Assembly: GCF_003865075.1 (NCBI RefSeq) | Contig: NZ_BHWB01000008.1 | Coordinates: forward strand, 62,001-126,000 | Reading direction: 5' to 3' | From: Bacteroides faecalis | Lineage (GTDB): Bacteria; Bacteroidota; Bacteroidia; Bacteroidales; Bacteroidaceae | Length of the DNA: 64,000 nt | Shown here: one piece after another, positions 53,663 through 63,389 of the stretch | Numbering within the stretch: position 1 is the first letter of the stretch | How the letters are laid out: the number at the start of each line of letters is the position of its first letter | Program-made: the position numbers and the translations under genes | The notes under the pieces: model-generated | Seen by the model: only the letters and a program-made list of their open reading frames with translations | The model's database searches: none | What the model was told of the DNA's origin: nothing

Positions 53663-53860
53663 GTTTCAAAGGCGTGAAACCAACTGTTCAAATAGGGTGA
53701 ACACTTTGTTTCAATAGCCTGAAACAATTAGTTTCAATAGGGTGAAACAATTAGTTCCAACGCTTGAAACACTTTGTTTCAATGGTTGAAACATATTGTT
53801 TCAAGGCTTGAAACTGTTGGTTTGTACGCTTGAAGCTGTTGGTTTGAGCGTATGTTAGGC
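53663..53860 (+). repeat. Tandem array of palindromic 22/23-base units
   Basis: Eight complete units and part of a ninth start at 53663, 53686, 53708, 53731, 53754, 53776, 53798, 53820 and 53842, giving steps of 23, 22, 23, 23, 22, 22, 22 and 22 bases. Most units read GTTTCAA, four to five variable bases, TGAAAC, then five to six bases, so each is a small inverted repeat. Units 8 and 9 are the most diverged. Confidence 0.88.
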
Positions 53861-53924
53861 AAGAAAGAAACGGTCGTTTCCGGATTTAGTGCGAGACTAA
53901 TGGTTTGTGTACCGCTTGAATTCC

Positions 53925-54026
53925 GGTGATAGGTGATAGATCGGGTGATAGGTTAAAATATCACCTATCACCTCTCAAAGTACGATGAATAAACGGTTGT
54001 AGGATTTTGGTGATAGGTGATAGAGG
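53925..54026. repeat. GGTGATAGGTGATAG repeats with an inverse copy
   Basis: Direct copies at 53925-53940, 53943-53953 (shorter) and 54009-54026, and an inverse copy, TATCACCTATCACC, at 53959-53972. The nearest direct and inverse copies can form a hairpin with a short loop. It ends 47 bases before the queF start. Confidence 0.8.
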
Positions 54027-54072
54027 AAAATGAGTTTTTTCTTTGTGTAGGGATCAAAATTAAAGTGAAGAA

Positions 54073-54528
54073 ATGACTGAATTGAAAGATCAACTTTCCC
54101 TGTTGGGAAGAACAACAGAGTATAAGCAAGATTATGCTCCTGAAGTGTTGGAAGCGTTTGATAACAAGCACCCTGAAAACGATTACTGGGTACGTTTCAA
54201 TTGCCCGGAGTTTACCAGTCTTTGTCCTATCACCGGACAGCCGGATTTTGCAGAAATCCGTATCTCTTATATCCCTGATATTAAAATGGTAGAGAGCAAA
54301 AGTCTGAAACTTTATTTATTTAGTTTCCGTAATCATGGAGCTTTTCATGAAGATTGCGTTAATATCATAATGAAAGATTTGATCCGCCTGATGGGACCTA
54401 AATATATCGAAGTAACCGGAATTTTTACTCCTCGTGGTGGAATCTCTATCTATCCGTACGCTAACTATGGTCGTCCGGGAACAAAATACGAACAAATGGC
54501 GGAACATCGCTTGGCGAATAGAGAATAA
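54073..54528 (+). CDS. queF: NADPH-dependent preQ0 reductase
   Basis: A 151-residue T-fold enzyme of the short type I form. Catalytic Cys51 lies in [13 protein letters not shown] with Asp58, and the QueF substrate block is [20 protein letters not shown]. It reduces preQ0 to preQ1. It is separated from queC by a 630-base repeat region, so it may have its own promoter. Together with YhhQ and QueC it covers uptake and the two steps to preQ1. Confidence 0.95.
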   Translation: MTELKDQLSLLGRTTEYKQDYAPEVLEAFDNKHPENDYWVRFNCPEFTSLCPITGQPDFAEIRISYIPDIKMVESKSLKLYLFSFRNHGAFHEDCVNIIMKDLIRLMGPKYIEVTGIFTPRGGISIYPYANYGRPGTKYEQMAEHRLANRE

Positions 54529-54532
54529 TACG

Positions 54533-54563
54533 ATTGTCTTTTATCTAAAAAAGACTAACTTTG
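54533..54563 (+). promoter_or_regulatory. Promoter of the ECF sigma/FecR operon
   Basis: ATTG at 54533-54536, 19 bases, TAACTTTG at 54556-54563. The sigma gene starts 31 bases downstream. Confidence 0.65.
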
Positions 54564-54594
54564 TGACCCAATATGTTAAAAAGATAAGTGACTC

Positions 54595-55101
54595 ATGGAG
54601 GATAGAACGGAATTTGATCGTATGTTTAAAGAATGGTTTGCAAGGCTGTTTTTCTTTGCCAACCATTATTTGCAAGATACGGAAGCAAGCCGGGATATTG
54701 TGCATGATGCATTTGAATACGTTTGGCGGAATTATGAAAAGATGGACTCTGCTACCGTAAAAGCTTATCTTTATTCCATTGTTCGTTCGCGTTGCATTGA
54801 TTATATTCGCCAGCAGAACGCCCAAGAAGATTATGCAGAATTTGTTCTTAAGATGACTCAGGACGATACGGATACGGAAGATCGTTTGTTGTGGGAAGAA
54901 CGAATGATGCGTATCCGTAAGGCAATGAATAAGCTGACTCCTTTGACCAGACACGTATTGGAAAGATGCTATAATAGTCGTAAGTCTTACAAAGAAGTAG
55001 CCGATGAACTGAACATTAGTGTAAGCTCCGTCCATAAACATATTGTTAAAGCACTTCGGGTGATACGTGAAGAAATTAAAAATGAATCACCGGAAAGGTA
55101 A
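54595..55101 (+). CDS. ECF-type sigma factor (SusC-associated)
   Basis: A 168-residue sigma-70 factor of the Bacteroidetes ECF group. Region 2 is NHYLQDTEASRDIVHDAFEY and ATVKAYLYSIVRSRCIDYIR, region 4 is KSYKEVADELNISVSSVHKH. It is followed after 38 bases by a FecR-type anti-sigma gene and then a SusC with STN domain, the standard trans-envelope signalling set. The sigma factor is expected to activate the downstream uptake genes when the transporter senses its ligand. Confidence 0.95.
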   Translation: MEDRTEFDRMFKEWFARLFFFANHYLQDTEASRDIVHDAFEYVWRNYEKMDSATVKAYLYSIVRSRCIDYIRQQNAQEDYAEFVLKMTQDDTDTEDRLLWEERMMRIRKAMNKLTPLTRHVLERCYNSRKSYKEVADELNISVSSVHKHIVKALRVIREEIKNESPER

Positions 55102-55139
55102 CTGATTGTAGGTTATGTCCGTAGTATAATAAATAATGT

Positions 55140-56315
55140 ATGGATAGGTGTATGGAAATAAGTGAGTCGGAAAAGAAAGCATTAGACGTAATGGAGAACT
55201 CTGAAGGGGTGACCAGGGAAGACGTTGAGACTTTACAGGGAGAATCTTTGCAAGATTGTCAGTTATTAGATGATATCTCTTTCTTGTTGCAAGAGGAGGC
55301 TGCGGTTGCTTGTCCGGATATTGACCGGGAATTGCAGTGTTTCCACCGGAAACGGCAACACGAAGTGCTTAAGCGTCGTATGATAGGATGGAGTATAGCA
55401 ATCGGTGCGGTAGCAGCTTTGTTTATTAGTGGTATCTTCTTGTTAAACAGAGAAACAGAGGTGTCTCCGGTTACTGTCGCTGAGGTAGCTGATTCGACAA
55501 ATATAGTTTTGGAAGCAGATCTTTCCCCACAAGAAGTCATGTTGGATGTAGAGGATGCAGGACAACAACATGAGACTTATTCGTTGAAAGAAATCGAAAA
55601 AACTCCTGTAACTCAAACTGCAACTGTCCGTACGAAAGAAATTAATTACCTCGATAAAAATGCGGAACAGGAAAAAGTCAATACTCAAATCCATACTCTG
55701 AGCATTCCCAGGGGGCAAATGTTTAAGATTATTCTCTCCGACGGTACAGAAGTCTTCTTGAATGCGGGCAGCCGTCTTGCTTATCCTACTAAATTTGTCC
55801 GTAAGGAACGGATAGTGACTCTTGAAGGAGAAGCCTATTTTAAAGTGGCCAAAGATAAAGATCACCCTTTTATTGTGAAAACAGGAACGGTGGAAACTCG
55901 TGTACTGGGTACAGAGTTTAACATTAGCAGTTATTCCGCTTCTGATATTCACGTCACATTGATCGAGGGAAGTGTACAGGTAGACGCTTCCGGTAGTTCC
56001 AAGGTCATTGTACCGGGGCAGGACTTATGCATACGTGAAAATGGAAGCATGACGATGGAAGAGGTGGATTTGCATTCTTATATGTATTGGCGAGATGGAT
56101 ACTTCTATTTCGATAATCTTCCGCTGGTCGATGTGCTGAAAAGTATAGGGCGTTGGTACAATGTAGGAGTCGAGTTTCGCAACACAGAGATGATGGGTTG
56201 CAAAGTACATTTCCTTTCCGAACGTTTTCAGGGATTGGAACATACGCTTACATTACTTAACAGAATGGAAAAAGCTGATATCCGGTTGGAAGGTAATACA
56301 TTAGTTGTAGACTGA
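55140..56315 (+). CDS. FecR-family anti-sigma factor
   Basis: A 391-residue protein with a cytoplasmic N-terminal ~80 residues, one membrane segment (MIGWSIAIGAVAALFISGIF), and a periplasmic part. The FecR domain has FKIILSDGTEVFLNAGSRLA and VTLEGEAYFKVAKDKDHPFI; a C-terminal DUF4974-type domain has MYWRDGYFYFDNLPLVDVLK. It holds the sigma factor and receives the signal from the STN domain of SusC. An ATG at 55152 (MEISESEKK) is an alternative start. Confidence 0.93.
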   Translation: MDRCMEISESEKKALDVMENSEGVTREDVETLQGESLQDCQLLDDISFLLQEEAAVACPDIDRELQCFHRKRQHEVLKRRMIGWSIAIGAVAALFISGIFLLNRETEVSPVTVAEVADSTNIVLEADLSPQEVMLDVEDAGQQHETYSLKEIEKTPVTQTATVRTKEINYLDKNAEQEKVNTQIHTLSIPRGQMFKIILSDGTEVFLNAGSRLAYPTKFVRKERIVTLEGEAYFKVAKDKDHPFIVKTGTVETRVLGTEFNISSYSASDIHVTLIEGSVQVDASGSSKVIVPGQDLCIRENGSMTMEEVDLHSYMYWRDGYFYFDNLPLVDVLKSIGRWYNVGVEFRNTEMMGCKVHFLSERFQGLEHTLTLLNRMEKADIRLEGNTLVVD

Positions 56316-56448
56316 TGTATGACAATTTGGTCGCTTCTGAAAAAAAAATATCACTTTCTGAAAAATATTCGTTAGAAAAGGTAACCGTTTGAGGTTTTAC
56401 TCCGTATATAAACTGATAATATGAAATTCTATTTTAATAAAGTCAGTT

Positions 56449-59400
56449 ATGAAAAAAGATCGGTTACTTGCCATTATCTTTTTTATTTCCTGGTTGGGCT
56501 CGCTTAGTGTGGGAGCACAGGAAGTGAAAGAAAAGCGGATTACGATGGAATTTAAGAACGAGCGTCTGTCTTCTGCATTTAAGAGGCTCGAAAATGTATC
56601 TGGATATAAGATACTATTTGTTTATGAGGATGTCAATCAATACACAGTCGATGGAAAAGTGAAGAATCATACCATCGAACAGGTACTGAAATTTATGGTT
56701 GGCGACAAACCTTTAAAATTCCTTATCGACGGGCAATTTGTGAACATTACTCCCCAAAGAAAAGAGCCGGCAAAGACTGTGGAAAAAGTGAAGGGAACGG
56801 TTGTTTCCGTCGAAGACGGTTTGCCGGTTATCGGAGCATCAGTCCATGTAGCAGGAACAACTATCGGAGCACAAACCAATATCGATGGAAACTTTGAACT
56901 TATCAAAGTGCCCGGTGATGCAATGGTACAATTTTCCTATGTCGGAATGGAGACTGTGTCACTTCCTGTCAGCGCTGTGATGAATGTTCGTATGAAAGCA
57001 GACGTACAGACATTGGACGATGTCGTTGTGACAGGATACTACACACAACGCAAACAAACATTTACCGGAGCAGCTACTAATTATAGTGGAGCCGAACTGG
57101 CTGCTATCTCTGACCAGAACTTACTTTCTACCATTGCTGCCATCGATCCTTCATTTAAGATTGTGGATAACATTGCCATGGGATCCGACCCGAATACAGT
57201 CCCCAATATTCAGGTACGCGGTGTAAATGCGCTCCCTACCACTACCAGCTTGAGTGAAGAATATAAAGGTAACTCCAATCTCCCTACCTTTATTCTTGAT
57301 GGTTTCGAAGTCAGTGTAGAAAAAGTATATGACCTCGACCCCAACCGGGTATCTAATATTTCAATATTGAAAGACGCTTCGGCTACGGCTATTTATGGTT
57401 CACGTGCTTCTAACGGAGTCGTTATTATTGATACCAAAGCACCGGCAGCCGGAAAACTGCGTTTGAACTATTACGGTAGTATGGACTTTGAGGCTGCCGA
57501 TCTTTCCGATTATCATTTGCTGAGAGCTTCCGATAAATTGAAATATGAAGATTTGGCAAGACTGTATGTAGGTACAGGTGCTGTTTATGTAGATGAAGAA
57601 TATCGCAGGAGTTATAACGAACGGCTGAAACTGGTACAGAAAGGCTATGATACGGACTGGTTGGCACAGCCGTTACGTTCTTTAGGTATCAGCCATCGTC
57701 ATAGTGTACAGTTGGAAGGTGGGAATGAAAGTTTCCGGTACGGAGTAAACCTTACCTACAATGGAACATCGGGTGTGATGAAAGGCTCCGACCGTACTCG
57801 TATCGGTACAGGAATCAAGTTGCAGTATAATTATCGTAATTTGCGTTTCCGCAATGAGATTACCTATGATAAGGTGACTGCCAATAATTCTCCTTACGGA
57901 TCGTTCAGTGATTATGCCAACATGAATCCTTATTATTATCCGTACGACGAAAACGGACAATTGAAGAAAATTCTGTTTACCATCTACAGTCCTAGCTCAG
58001 GCTCTACAACTGTAGTCAATCCGATGTATAACTCTACCCTGAACACTAAAGACCGGACTGCTTATGATGATTTCGTTGATAACTTTAGTGTGGAATGGGA
58101 TATTCTGAATAACCTGAAGTTGAAAGGTAACTTCTCTCTGGAACGTGTCAATAAATCAACAGATGTTTTCAAACCGGCAGATCATACTGATTTTGCTACA
58201 GTGGAAGAGAACAAAGGTAGCTATACCAAAGGAAATACAGTGTCCAGCTCTTATGACGGCAGTTTGGTGCTTTCTTATTTCGGGCAATTCAAAAAACATG
58301 CACTGAGTTTGAACGGAGGTTGGAATATCCAGCAGACTTCTGATGATTACAGTACCTATACAATAAACGGTTTTCCTAATCAGCAGCTTGATCATCCTGC
58401 TATGGGAGCGGGATTTCTCGAAGGCAGTACTGTAAAAGGAGATGCTACCATGACTCGTCTGATGGGATTCTTCGGAAATGTGAACTATAGTTTTGATGAT
58501 CGTTATTTCGTAGATGCTTCCATACGTATGGACGGTTCTTCTTTATTTGGCAGCAACCAACGGTGGGGTACTTTCTGGAGTACTGGTATCGGATGGAATC
58601 TTCATAATGAAGCATTTATGAAAGAAGTTTCTTTTGTCGATCAGTTCCGTCTGCGTATGAGTACCGGATATACAGGTAGTCAGAGCTTTTACCCTTATCA
58701 GGCATTGATGATGTATCAATATCAGAGTGAGTTGGCTTATCAGGATTATATCGGTACGGTAATCAAAGCGTTTGGTAACTCGAACTTGAAGTGGCAACGT
58801 ACCAATAAGACAAACTTTGGTATCGACTTCGGTTTCTTCAAAAACCGTCTGAGCGGATACTTCAATTACTTTATCGAGAACTCAAAAGATTTGTTGGTGG
58901 ATGTCAATATGGTTTCTTATCTTGGTTTCGACTCCTACAAAGAGAATCTGGGAGAAACTCAGAACAAAGGTTTCGACTTTAATGTGAAATTGACTGCTTT
59001 CCAGAATAAAGACTGGCGCGTGAATTTGTTTGTAAACGGACAGCATTACAATAACACGTTGAAGAAGATCTCTTCGGGATTGAGTTCTTTCAATGATAAA
59101 GCAGATGCGGCCGGTTCAACCAAGCCTTATGTAAGATATATTGAAGGTGCTTCTGTCAATACCATTTGGGTAGTACCATCGGCAGGTATTGATCCTGCCA
59201 CAGGAAATGAAGTGTTTATCAGTAAAGACGGTAGTTATACCGGAACATGGAGCGAAAAAGATTATGTTCCTTATGCTTCGGCCGATCCGAAATTGAGTGG
59301 AACGTTTGGTTTCAATATTTACTACAAAGGGTTTGAACTGAATACGAACTTCTATTACCGTTTCGGAGGATATGCTTATAACCAAACTCTAGTAGATAAA

Positions 59401-59736
59401 GTAGAAAATGTGGATCCTTATAATAATGTAGATGAGCGTGCGCTTTACAGTCGTTGGCAGACTCCGGGAGTTGCAGCTATGTATAAACGTATCAGTGATC
59501 GTTCGGCAACGAAACCGACTTCCCGCTTTGTAGAGAAAGATAATTATCTATCTGCCAATTCTGTAAGTCTTGCCTATACGTTCCGAACAGATTGGATCCG
59601 TCACTTTGGAGCACAATATCTGAAAGTGGCTGTGACTGCAAATGACTTTATGAGGATGTCTACTATACGTCGTGAGATCGGTACGGCTTATCCTTATGCG
59701 CATCATTACTCCTTTACTGCTCAATTAACTTTTTAA
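56449..59736 (+). CDS. SusC/RagA-type TonB-dependent outer membrane transporter with STN domain
   Basis: A 1095-residue protein. A signal peptide (about 1-23) is followed by an STN/secretin domain (about 30-100; RITMEFKNERLSSAFKRLEN), a carboxypeptidase-regulatory-like domain (about 115-195; GTVVSVEDGLPVIGASVHVA, NIDGNFEL), the plug domain (LDDVVVTGYYTQRKQTFTGA, IQVRGVN, DASATAIYGSRASNGVVII) and a long beta-barrel ending FTAQLTF. The STN domain links it to the FecR/sigma pair just upstream. It forms an outer membrane importer with the SusD lipoprotein encoded two bases downstream. Ligand unknown. Confidence 0.95.
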   Translation: MKKDRLLAIIFFISWLGSLSVGAQEVKEKRITMEFKNERLSSAFKRLENVSGYKILFVYEDVNQYTVDGKVKNHTIEQVLKFMVGDKPLKFLIDGQFVNITPQRKEPAKTVEKVKGTVVSVEDGLPVIGASVHVAGTTIGAQTNIDGNFELIKVPGDAMVQFSYVGMETVSLPVSAVMNVRMKADVQTLDDVVVTGYYTQRKQTFTGAATNYSGAELAAISDQNLLSTIAAIDPSFKIVDNIAMGSDPNTVPNIQVRGVNALPTTTSLSEEYKGNSNLPTFILDGFEVSVEKVYDLDPNRVSNISILKDASATAIYGSRASNGVVIIDTKAPAAGKLRLNYYGSMDFEAADLSDYHLLRASDKLKYEDLARLYVGTGAVYVDEEYRRSYNERLKLVQKGYDTDWLAQPLRSLGISHRHSVQLEGGNESFRYGVNLTYNGTSGVMKGSDRTRIGTGIKLQYNYRNLRFRNEITYDKVTANNSPYGSFSDYANMNPYYYPYDENGQLKKILFTIYSPSSGSTTVVNPMYNSTLNTKDRTAYDDFVDNFSVEWDILNNLKLKGNFSLERVNKSTDVFKPADHTDFATVEENKGSYTKGNTVSSSYDGSLVLSYFGQFKKHALSLNGGWNIQQTSDDYSTYTINGFPNQQLDHPAMGAGFLEGSTVKGDATMTRLMGFFGNVNYSFDDRYFVDASIRMDGSSLFGSNQRWGTFWSTGIGWNLHNEAFMKEVSFVDQFRLRMSTGYTGSQSFYPYQALMMYQYQSELAYQDYIGTVIKAFGNSNLKWQRTNKTNFGIDFGFFKNRLSGYFNYFIENSKDLLVDVNMVSYLGFDSYKENLGETQNKGFDFNVKLTAFQNKDWRVNLFVNGQHYNNTLKKISSGLSSFNDKADAAGSTKPYVRYIEGASVNTIWVVPSAGIDPATGNEVFISKDGSYTGTWSEKDYVPYASADPKLSGTFGFNIYYKGFELNTNFYYRFGGYAYNQTLVDKVENVDPYNNVDERALYSRWQTPGVAAMYKRISDRSATKPTSRFVEKDNYLSANSVSLAYTFRTDWIRHFGAQYLKVAVTANDFMRMSTIRREIGTAYPYAHHYSFTAQLTF

Positions 59737-59737
59737 A

Positions 59738-61150
59738 ATGAAGAATATGAAGAAGATACTAATATTAGGTTATATAATACCACTTTTGACACTGTCTTCG
59801 TGTGAAAGTTGGTTTGATATTTCCCCTAAATCAGAACTGAAAGCTGACGATCTGTTTGAAACTTCGCAAGGATTCAGAGATGCGTTGATCGGTTGCTATG
59901 GTACAATGGCTACCAAAGATCTTTATGGTGGACAACTGACCATGACCTATATGGATGTGCTCGGGCAATATTATTCCACAGCCGGCACTACCCTCAATAA
60001 TTTTGAAAATGCGTACGCATACAATTATTCTGAAACAAAAGAGGAAACACGCAAAGATAATATTTGGAAGAACGAATATAATATTATTGCCAACCTAAAT
60101 AGTCTCTTGGACCGTATCGACGATCAAAAGGGAATCTTTGCAACCGGAGAATACGAACTTTTCAAGGGAGAAGCATTAGGATTGAGAGCGTACATCCATT
60201 TAGATCTGTTGCGTCTGTTTGCTGCTTCACCAGCCATGGAGAATGGCAGAAACCGGAAAGCGATTGCTTATGTAGACCGTTACACAAACGAACTTTTTGA
60301 ACGTCTAACTACAGAAGGCGTCTTGAATCGTATTGTAGGCGACTTGGAAGCTGCACGTACTTTGTTGGCTCCGATTGATCCTTACGGACCCAAACATGCG
60401 ACATTTGATTTGGAGAATCTTACAGGAGTATGGAAAGGAAGAGAGTACCGGATGAATTATTACGCGGTAACTGCTTTATTGGCACGTACTTTATTGTATC
60501 GAAATGCCGAAGGGGATAAAACTAAAGCCTATAATTATGCAGTGGAAGTAATCAACTCTACTCTGTTTCCACTTGTTTCCGGTGCGGACCTGTCGAGCCA
60601 GGATAAGAATGGTTTTATTCAGGAAAATGTTTTTTCGCTGGAATATCGTGGACTAAAAGATGAAATGGTAGATAAATATTTCTATGTAAGTAATTCTAAT
60701 TCCGATTTCCTGTCTATAAACAAATCAACCCTGGGTAAGATTTTCCCTACAAGTTTGAGTATGGATTATCGTCAGCAATGGTGGGTAGAAAACTCTGGGT
60801 CTTATAACCTGATTGCGAAATATAGTTATTCGGAACGTGTCCCTCTACTGAAAGTTTCAGAGATGTTTCTTATTGCGACGGAAACTGCTCCGACATTAGG
60901 AGATGCAAACGATTACTTTTATCAGCTTCAATACCATCGCGGGCTTCCCGAAACGGAACTGACCGCAGAAAACTTACAAGAAACGTTACTTTCGGAATAT
61001 GCCAAAGAGTTTCTTGGTGAAGGGCAGTTGTTTTATGCTTACAAACGTATGGCAATACAGAAAAAACCTATATTGAAGACAGCATTATCCGACTATGAGA
61101 GTGTATATATACTTCCGCTTCCTACGGAAAATACGTATTTTATAGATTAG
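59738..61150 (+). CDS. SusD/RagB-family lipoprotein
   Basis: A 470-residue lipoprotein, a little shorter than most SusD proteins. The lipobox Cys lies in LTLSSCESWFDISPKSEL. KGEALGLRAYIHLDLLRLFA is the TPR-like SusD signature, and LLSEYAKEFLGEGQLFYAYKR is the usual C-terminal block. SusD caps the SusC barrel and captures the ligand at the cell surface. The gene follows susC by two bases. The sequence does not reveal the ligand. Confidence 0.95.
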   Translation: MKNMKKILILGYIIPLLTLSSCESWFDISPKSELKADDLFETSQGFRDALIGCYGTMATKDLYGGQLTMTYMDVLGQYYSTAGTTLNNFENAYAYNYSETKEETRKDNIWKNEYNIIANLNSLLDRIDDQKGIFATGEYELFKGEALGLRAYIHLDLLRLFAASPAMENGRNRKAIAYVDRYTNELFERLTTEGVLNRIVGDLEAARTLLAPIDPYGPKHATFDLENLTGVWKGREYRMNYYAVTALLARTLLYRNAEGDKTKAYNYAVEVINSTLFPLVSGADLSSQDKNGFIQENVFSLEYRGLKDEMVDKYFYVSNSNSDFLSINKSTLGKIFPTSLSMDYRQQWWVENSGSYNLIAKYSYSERVPLLKVSEMFLIATETAPTLGDANDYFYQLQYHRGLPETELTAENLQETLLSEYAKEFLGEGQLFYAYKRMAIQKKPILKTALSDYESVYILPLPTENTYFID

Positions 61151-61156
61151 CGTGTT

Positions 61157-61855
61157 ATGAAGAAATTTTTATTAATAAACATATGGGCTATGCTGATCGG
61201 CTTTAGCCTTTTGGGATGTCAGGAAAATGAAAGAATGTTGTATGAGGAAAAACCTGCTGTCTACTTTAGCACTGTGACAGAAAAAGATAGTATTTTCTAT
61301 TCTTTTGCATCCGGTTTGAAAGATGAAGATGTAGTCTCTATTCCGGTACGGATTATCGGAACTTCTGTCGATAAAGATCGTTCTATCTCTGTGGAAGTAG
61401 ATCCCGTATCGACTGCTAAAGAAGGGGTTCATTATAAAAATCTGTCAAAATCAGTAGTTTTGGAAGCTGGTAATATAGAAACAGCTATCAATATAACTGT
61501 GATGAATGAAGATTTGAAGAATGGAGATGTGAAACTGATTCTGAACCTGAAGTCAAGTGAGGATTTTGATTTGGGATATGCCGGTTCGCTGAAGGCGAAA
61601 CTGGTGATCACAGATCAGTTGGTTAAACCTTCTTATTGGGATATGCCTCTGTCATTATACTACGGAGCTTATTCAAAGGCAAAACATCGTTTATGTATCC
61701 AATTGCAGGGATTTGATTTTCCGGAAGCACTGGATTATGCGGTAATAGCTGATTATATGTCTTACGGTCGTATGGTTTATAGTTATCTGACGCAGACTCC
61801 TATCTGGGACGAAGATACGCAAGCATGGATTACAGCTGATTGGTCACCACTTTAA
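61157..61855 (+). CDS. DUF4843 surface lipoprotein
   Basis: A 232-residue lipoprotein with signal peptide ending SLLGC (Cys about 21). EKPAVYFSTVTEKDSIFYSF and VVSIPVRIIGTSVDKDRSIS are the DUF4843 pattern, with a Calx-beta-like repeat (STAKEGVHYKNLSKSVVLEA). These proteins often stand next to SusCD, and are probably surface components of the same importer. It starts 6 bases after susD; the next gene begins 14 bases after its stop. Confidence 0.85.
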   Translation: MKKFLLINIWAMLIGFSLLGCQENERMLYEEKPAVYFSTVTEKDSIFYSFASGLKDEDVVSIPVRIIGTSVDKDRSISVEVDPVSTAKEGVHYKNLSKSVVLEAGNIETAINITVMNEDLKNGDVKLILNLKSSEDFDLGYAGSLKAKLVITDQLVKPSYWDMPLSLYYGAYSKAKHRLCIQLQGFDFPEALDYAVIADYMSYGRMVYSYLTQTPIWDEDTQAWITADWSPL

Positions 61856-61869
61856 TAATTTATAATAAG

Positions 61870-63387
61870 ATGAAGAAATTAATAGTATATATAATGCTGC
61901 TCGCCTGCTGGGCATGTGTGGACGACACTACGAATGAGAGCTTTCATACGCTTAATGATGTTATCATTGAGGGGATTGAAGATGAATATACCGATGTGTA
62001 TGTAGACAACTTATTTAGTATTCATCCTACACTAAAGACTACATTGAATACGGAAGCTGATCTGAGGTTCTTTTGGATTGCTTATGACAAATCGACCCGT
62101 TATGATGCAGATACACTTTCAAAAGAAAAAAATCTGGATGTAGTGATCCGTCTGACTCCGGGAGAACATACAATGAAGTTCAAAGCTGTCAGCACAGTGA
62201 CGAAAATCTATTATGAGAAAGAGTTTACGGTGAATGTGGTGAATGAATTTACTAATGGATTGATGATTCTTGCGGAAACGGATGGAAAAGCCGTACTTGA
62301 CTTCTGGATTCCCGGTAAAGATGAGGTTGTAACGGACGTTTATGGTAAACTGAATGACGGTGATGTGCTAGGTACTCACCCTAAACGAATTTATTTTAAT
62401 AAATACACCACAGATGTCACCAGTGAGGTGTTGGTAATGTGTCAGGATGGAGAAGGAGGAAAGGTGCTTGATAATATCACTTTAACCAAACGCAGGGATT
62501 ATAAAGATATGTTTTTTGGTATCGTTCCTGATGAAATAGTGCCACAGGCTTATTATAAGAGTTCAATGCGCGAATATCTGATAGATAACGGATTGGCTTA
62601 TGATCGTGCTACGAACACTCAGGTTCCGAGCACGACGGTAAAACCGAGTTTGTCAGTGCAAGGATCAACTTATGAAATAGCCGACAATGCTAATTTTATA
62701 GATGATGAGGATATGGTTAGTCGTATGGTACTTTATGATAATCAGAATACTTGTTTTTATTCTATTTTTAATATAACGACTGCTTTCCTGACGAAAGTAA
62801 CTAAAACAAGTGGTTTTACATATGTCAATGGTGGTTTCTTTAATCCGGATCAAGTAGGAATGAAATGTTTGTATGCAGGTATTACTTCGCGTAGTTCGTC
62901 CGGAGATAAAGAATATCTGGGAGTGTTTGAGACTCCGGAAGGAGAGAGACATTTATTGAAGATGGGAATTGGATTTTATACAGATGGCACACCTTCCTCT
63001 TATTTTAAAGATTTAGGTAATGAGGTTCTTACTTGTGAGAACATCGCTACAGCTAATTCATTCACTGCTTCCGCTCTTTTCTCCGGTTATTTATTTTATG
63101 TAGCTGGCAGTAAAGTTTATGTATATAATTCGGCAAGCTCCACTGGTGGGGTAATATATGACTTGCAAGATGATGCGGAAGGAGGTGCCCAATATGTAAT
63201 TGATCATATTGAAGTAGAACGCGGTGGAAATCGTTTGTGGGTAGCATTCCGTGACAATAGCTTGTCGGAAAAGAGAGCTGGCTTCTGTGGCTTAACTGTT
63301 AATACGGATGGTGGGCTTAGCTTGAAGCGTACTGTATTCCATCCTAATTTTGCTGATCGTATAATGGATTTTGAAAGTAAATATTGA
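61870..63387 (+). CDS. PKD-like family surface lipoprotein
   Basis: A lipoprotein of 505 residues from MKKLIVYIMLLACWACVDDT (Cys about 16); the longer frame start at 61840 would overlap the previous gene. The N-terminal ~110 residues form two Ig/PKD-like modules (DNLFSIHPTLKTTLNTEADL, VIRLTPGEHTMKFKAVSTVT), and the rest looks like a beta-propeller (NGLMILAETDGKAVLDFWIP, VFETPEGERHLLKMGIGF). This is the PKD-like lipoprotein that usually follows DUF4843 in SusCD loci. Its ligand role is unknown. Confidence 0.83.
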   Translation: MKKLIVYIMLLACWACVDDTTNESFHTLNDVIIEGIEDEYTDVYVDNLFSIHPTLKTTLNTEADLRFFWIAYDKSTRYDADTLSKEKNLDVVIRLTPGEHTMKFKAVSTVTKIYYEKEFTVNVVNEFTNGLMILAETDGKAVLDFWIPGKDEVVTDVYGKLNDGDVLGTHPKRIYFNKYTTDVTSEVLVMCQDGEGGKVLDNITLTKRRDYKDMFFGIVPDEIVPQAYYKSSMREYLIDNGLAYDRATNTQVPSTTVKPSLSVQGSTYEIADNANFIDDEDMVSRMVLYDNQNTCFYSIFNITTAFLTKVTKTSGFTYVNGGFFNPDQVGMKCLYAGITSRSSSGDKEYLGVFETPEGERHLLKMGIGFYTDGTPSSYFKDLGNEVLTCENIATANSFTASALFSGYLFYVAGSKVYVYNSASSTGGVIYDLQDDAEGGAQYVIDHIEVERGGNRLWVAFRDNSLSEKRAGFCGLTVNTDGGLSLKRTVFHPNFADRIMDFESKY

Positions 63388-63389
63388 TT

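Larger units (their letters stand above)
53443..54072. repeat. Intergenic region rich in three kinds of short repeat
   Basis: Between queC and queF lie three groups. First, TATTGTCACTT-like units and their inverse (about 53476-53605). Second, a tandem array of 22-23-base units GTTTCAA-n-TGAAAC-n (53663-53860). Third, GGTGATAGGTGATAG units, at 53925-53940, 53943-53953 and 54009-54026, with an inverse TATCACCTATCACC at 53959-53972. No gene is supported here. The groups are described further in the findings. Confidence 0.8.

Noticed and set aside
53663..53860. CRISPR array
   Set aside because: The unit is 22-23 bases with no unique spacers of usual length, units diverge, and no cas gene is in the window.
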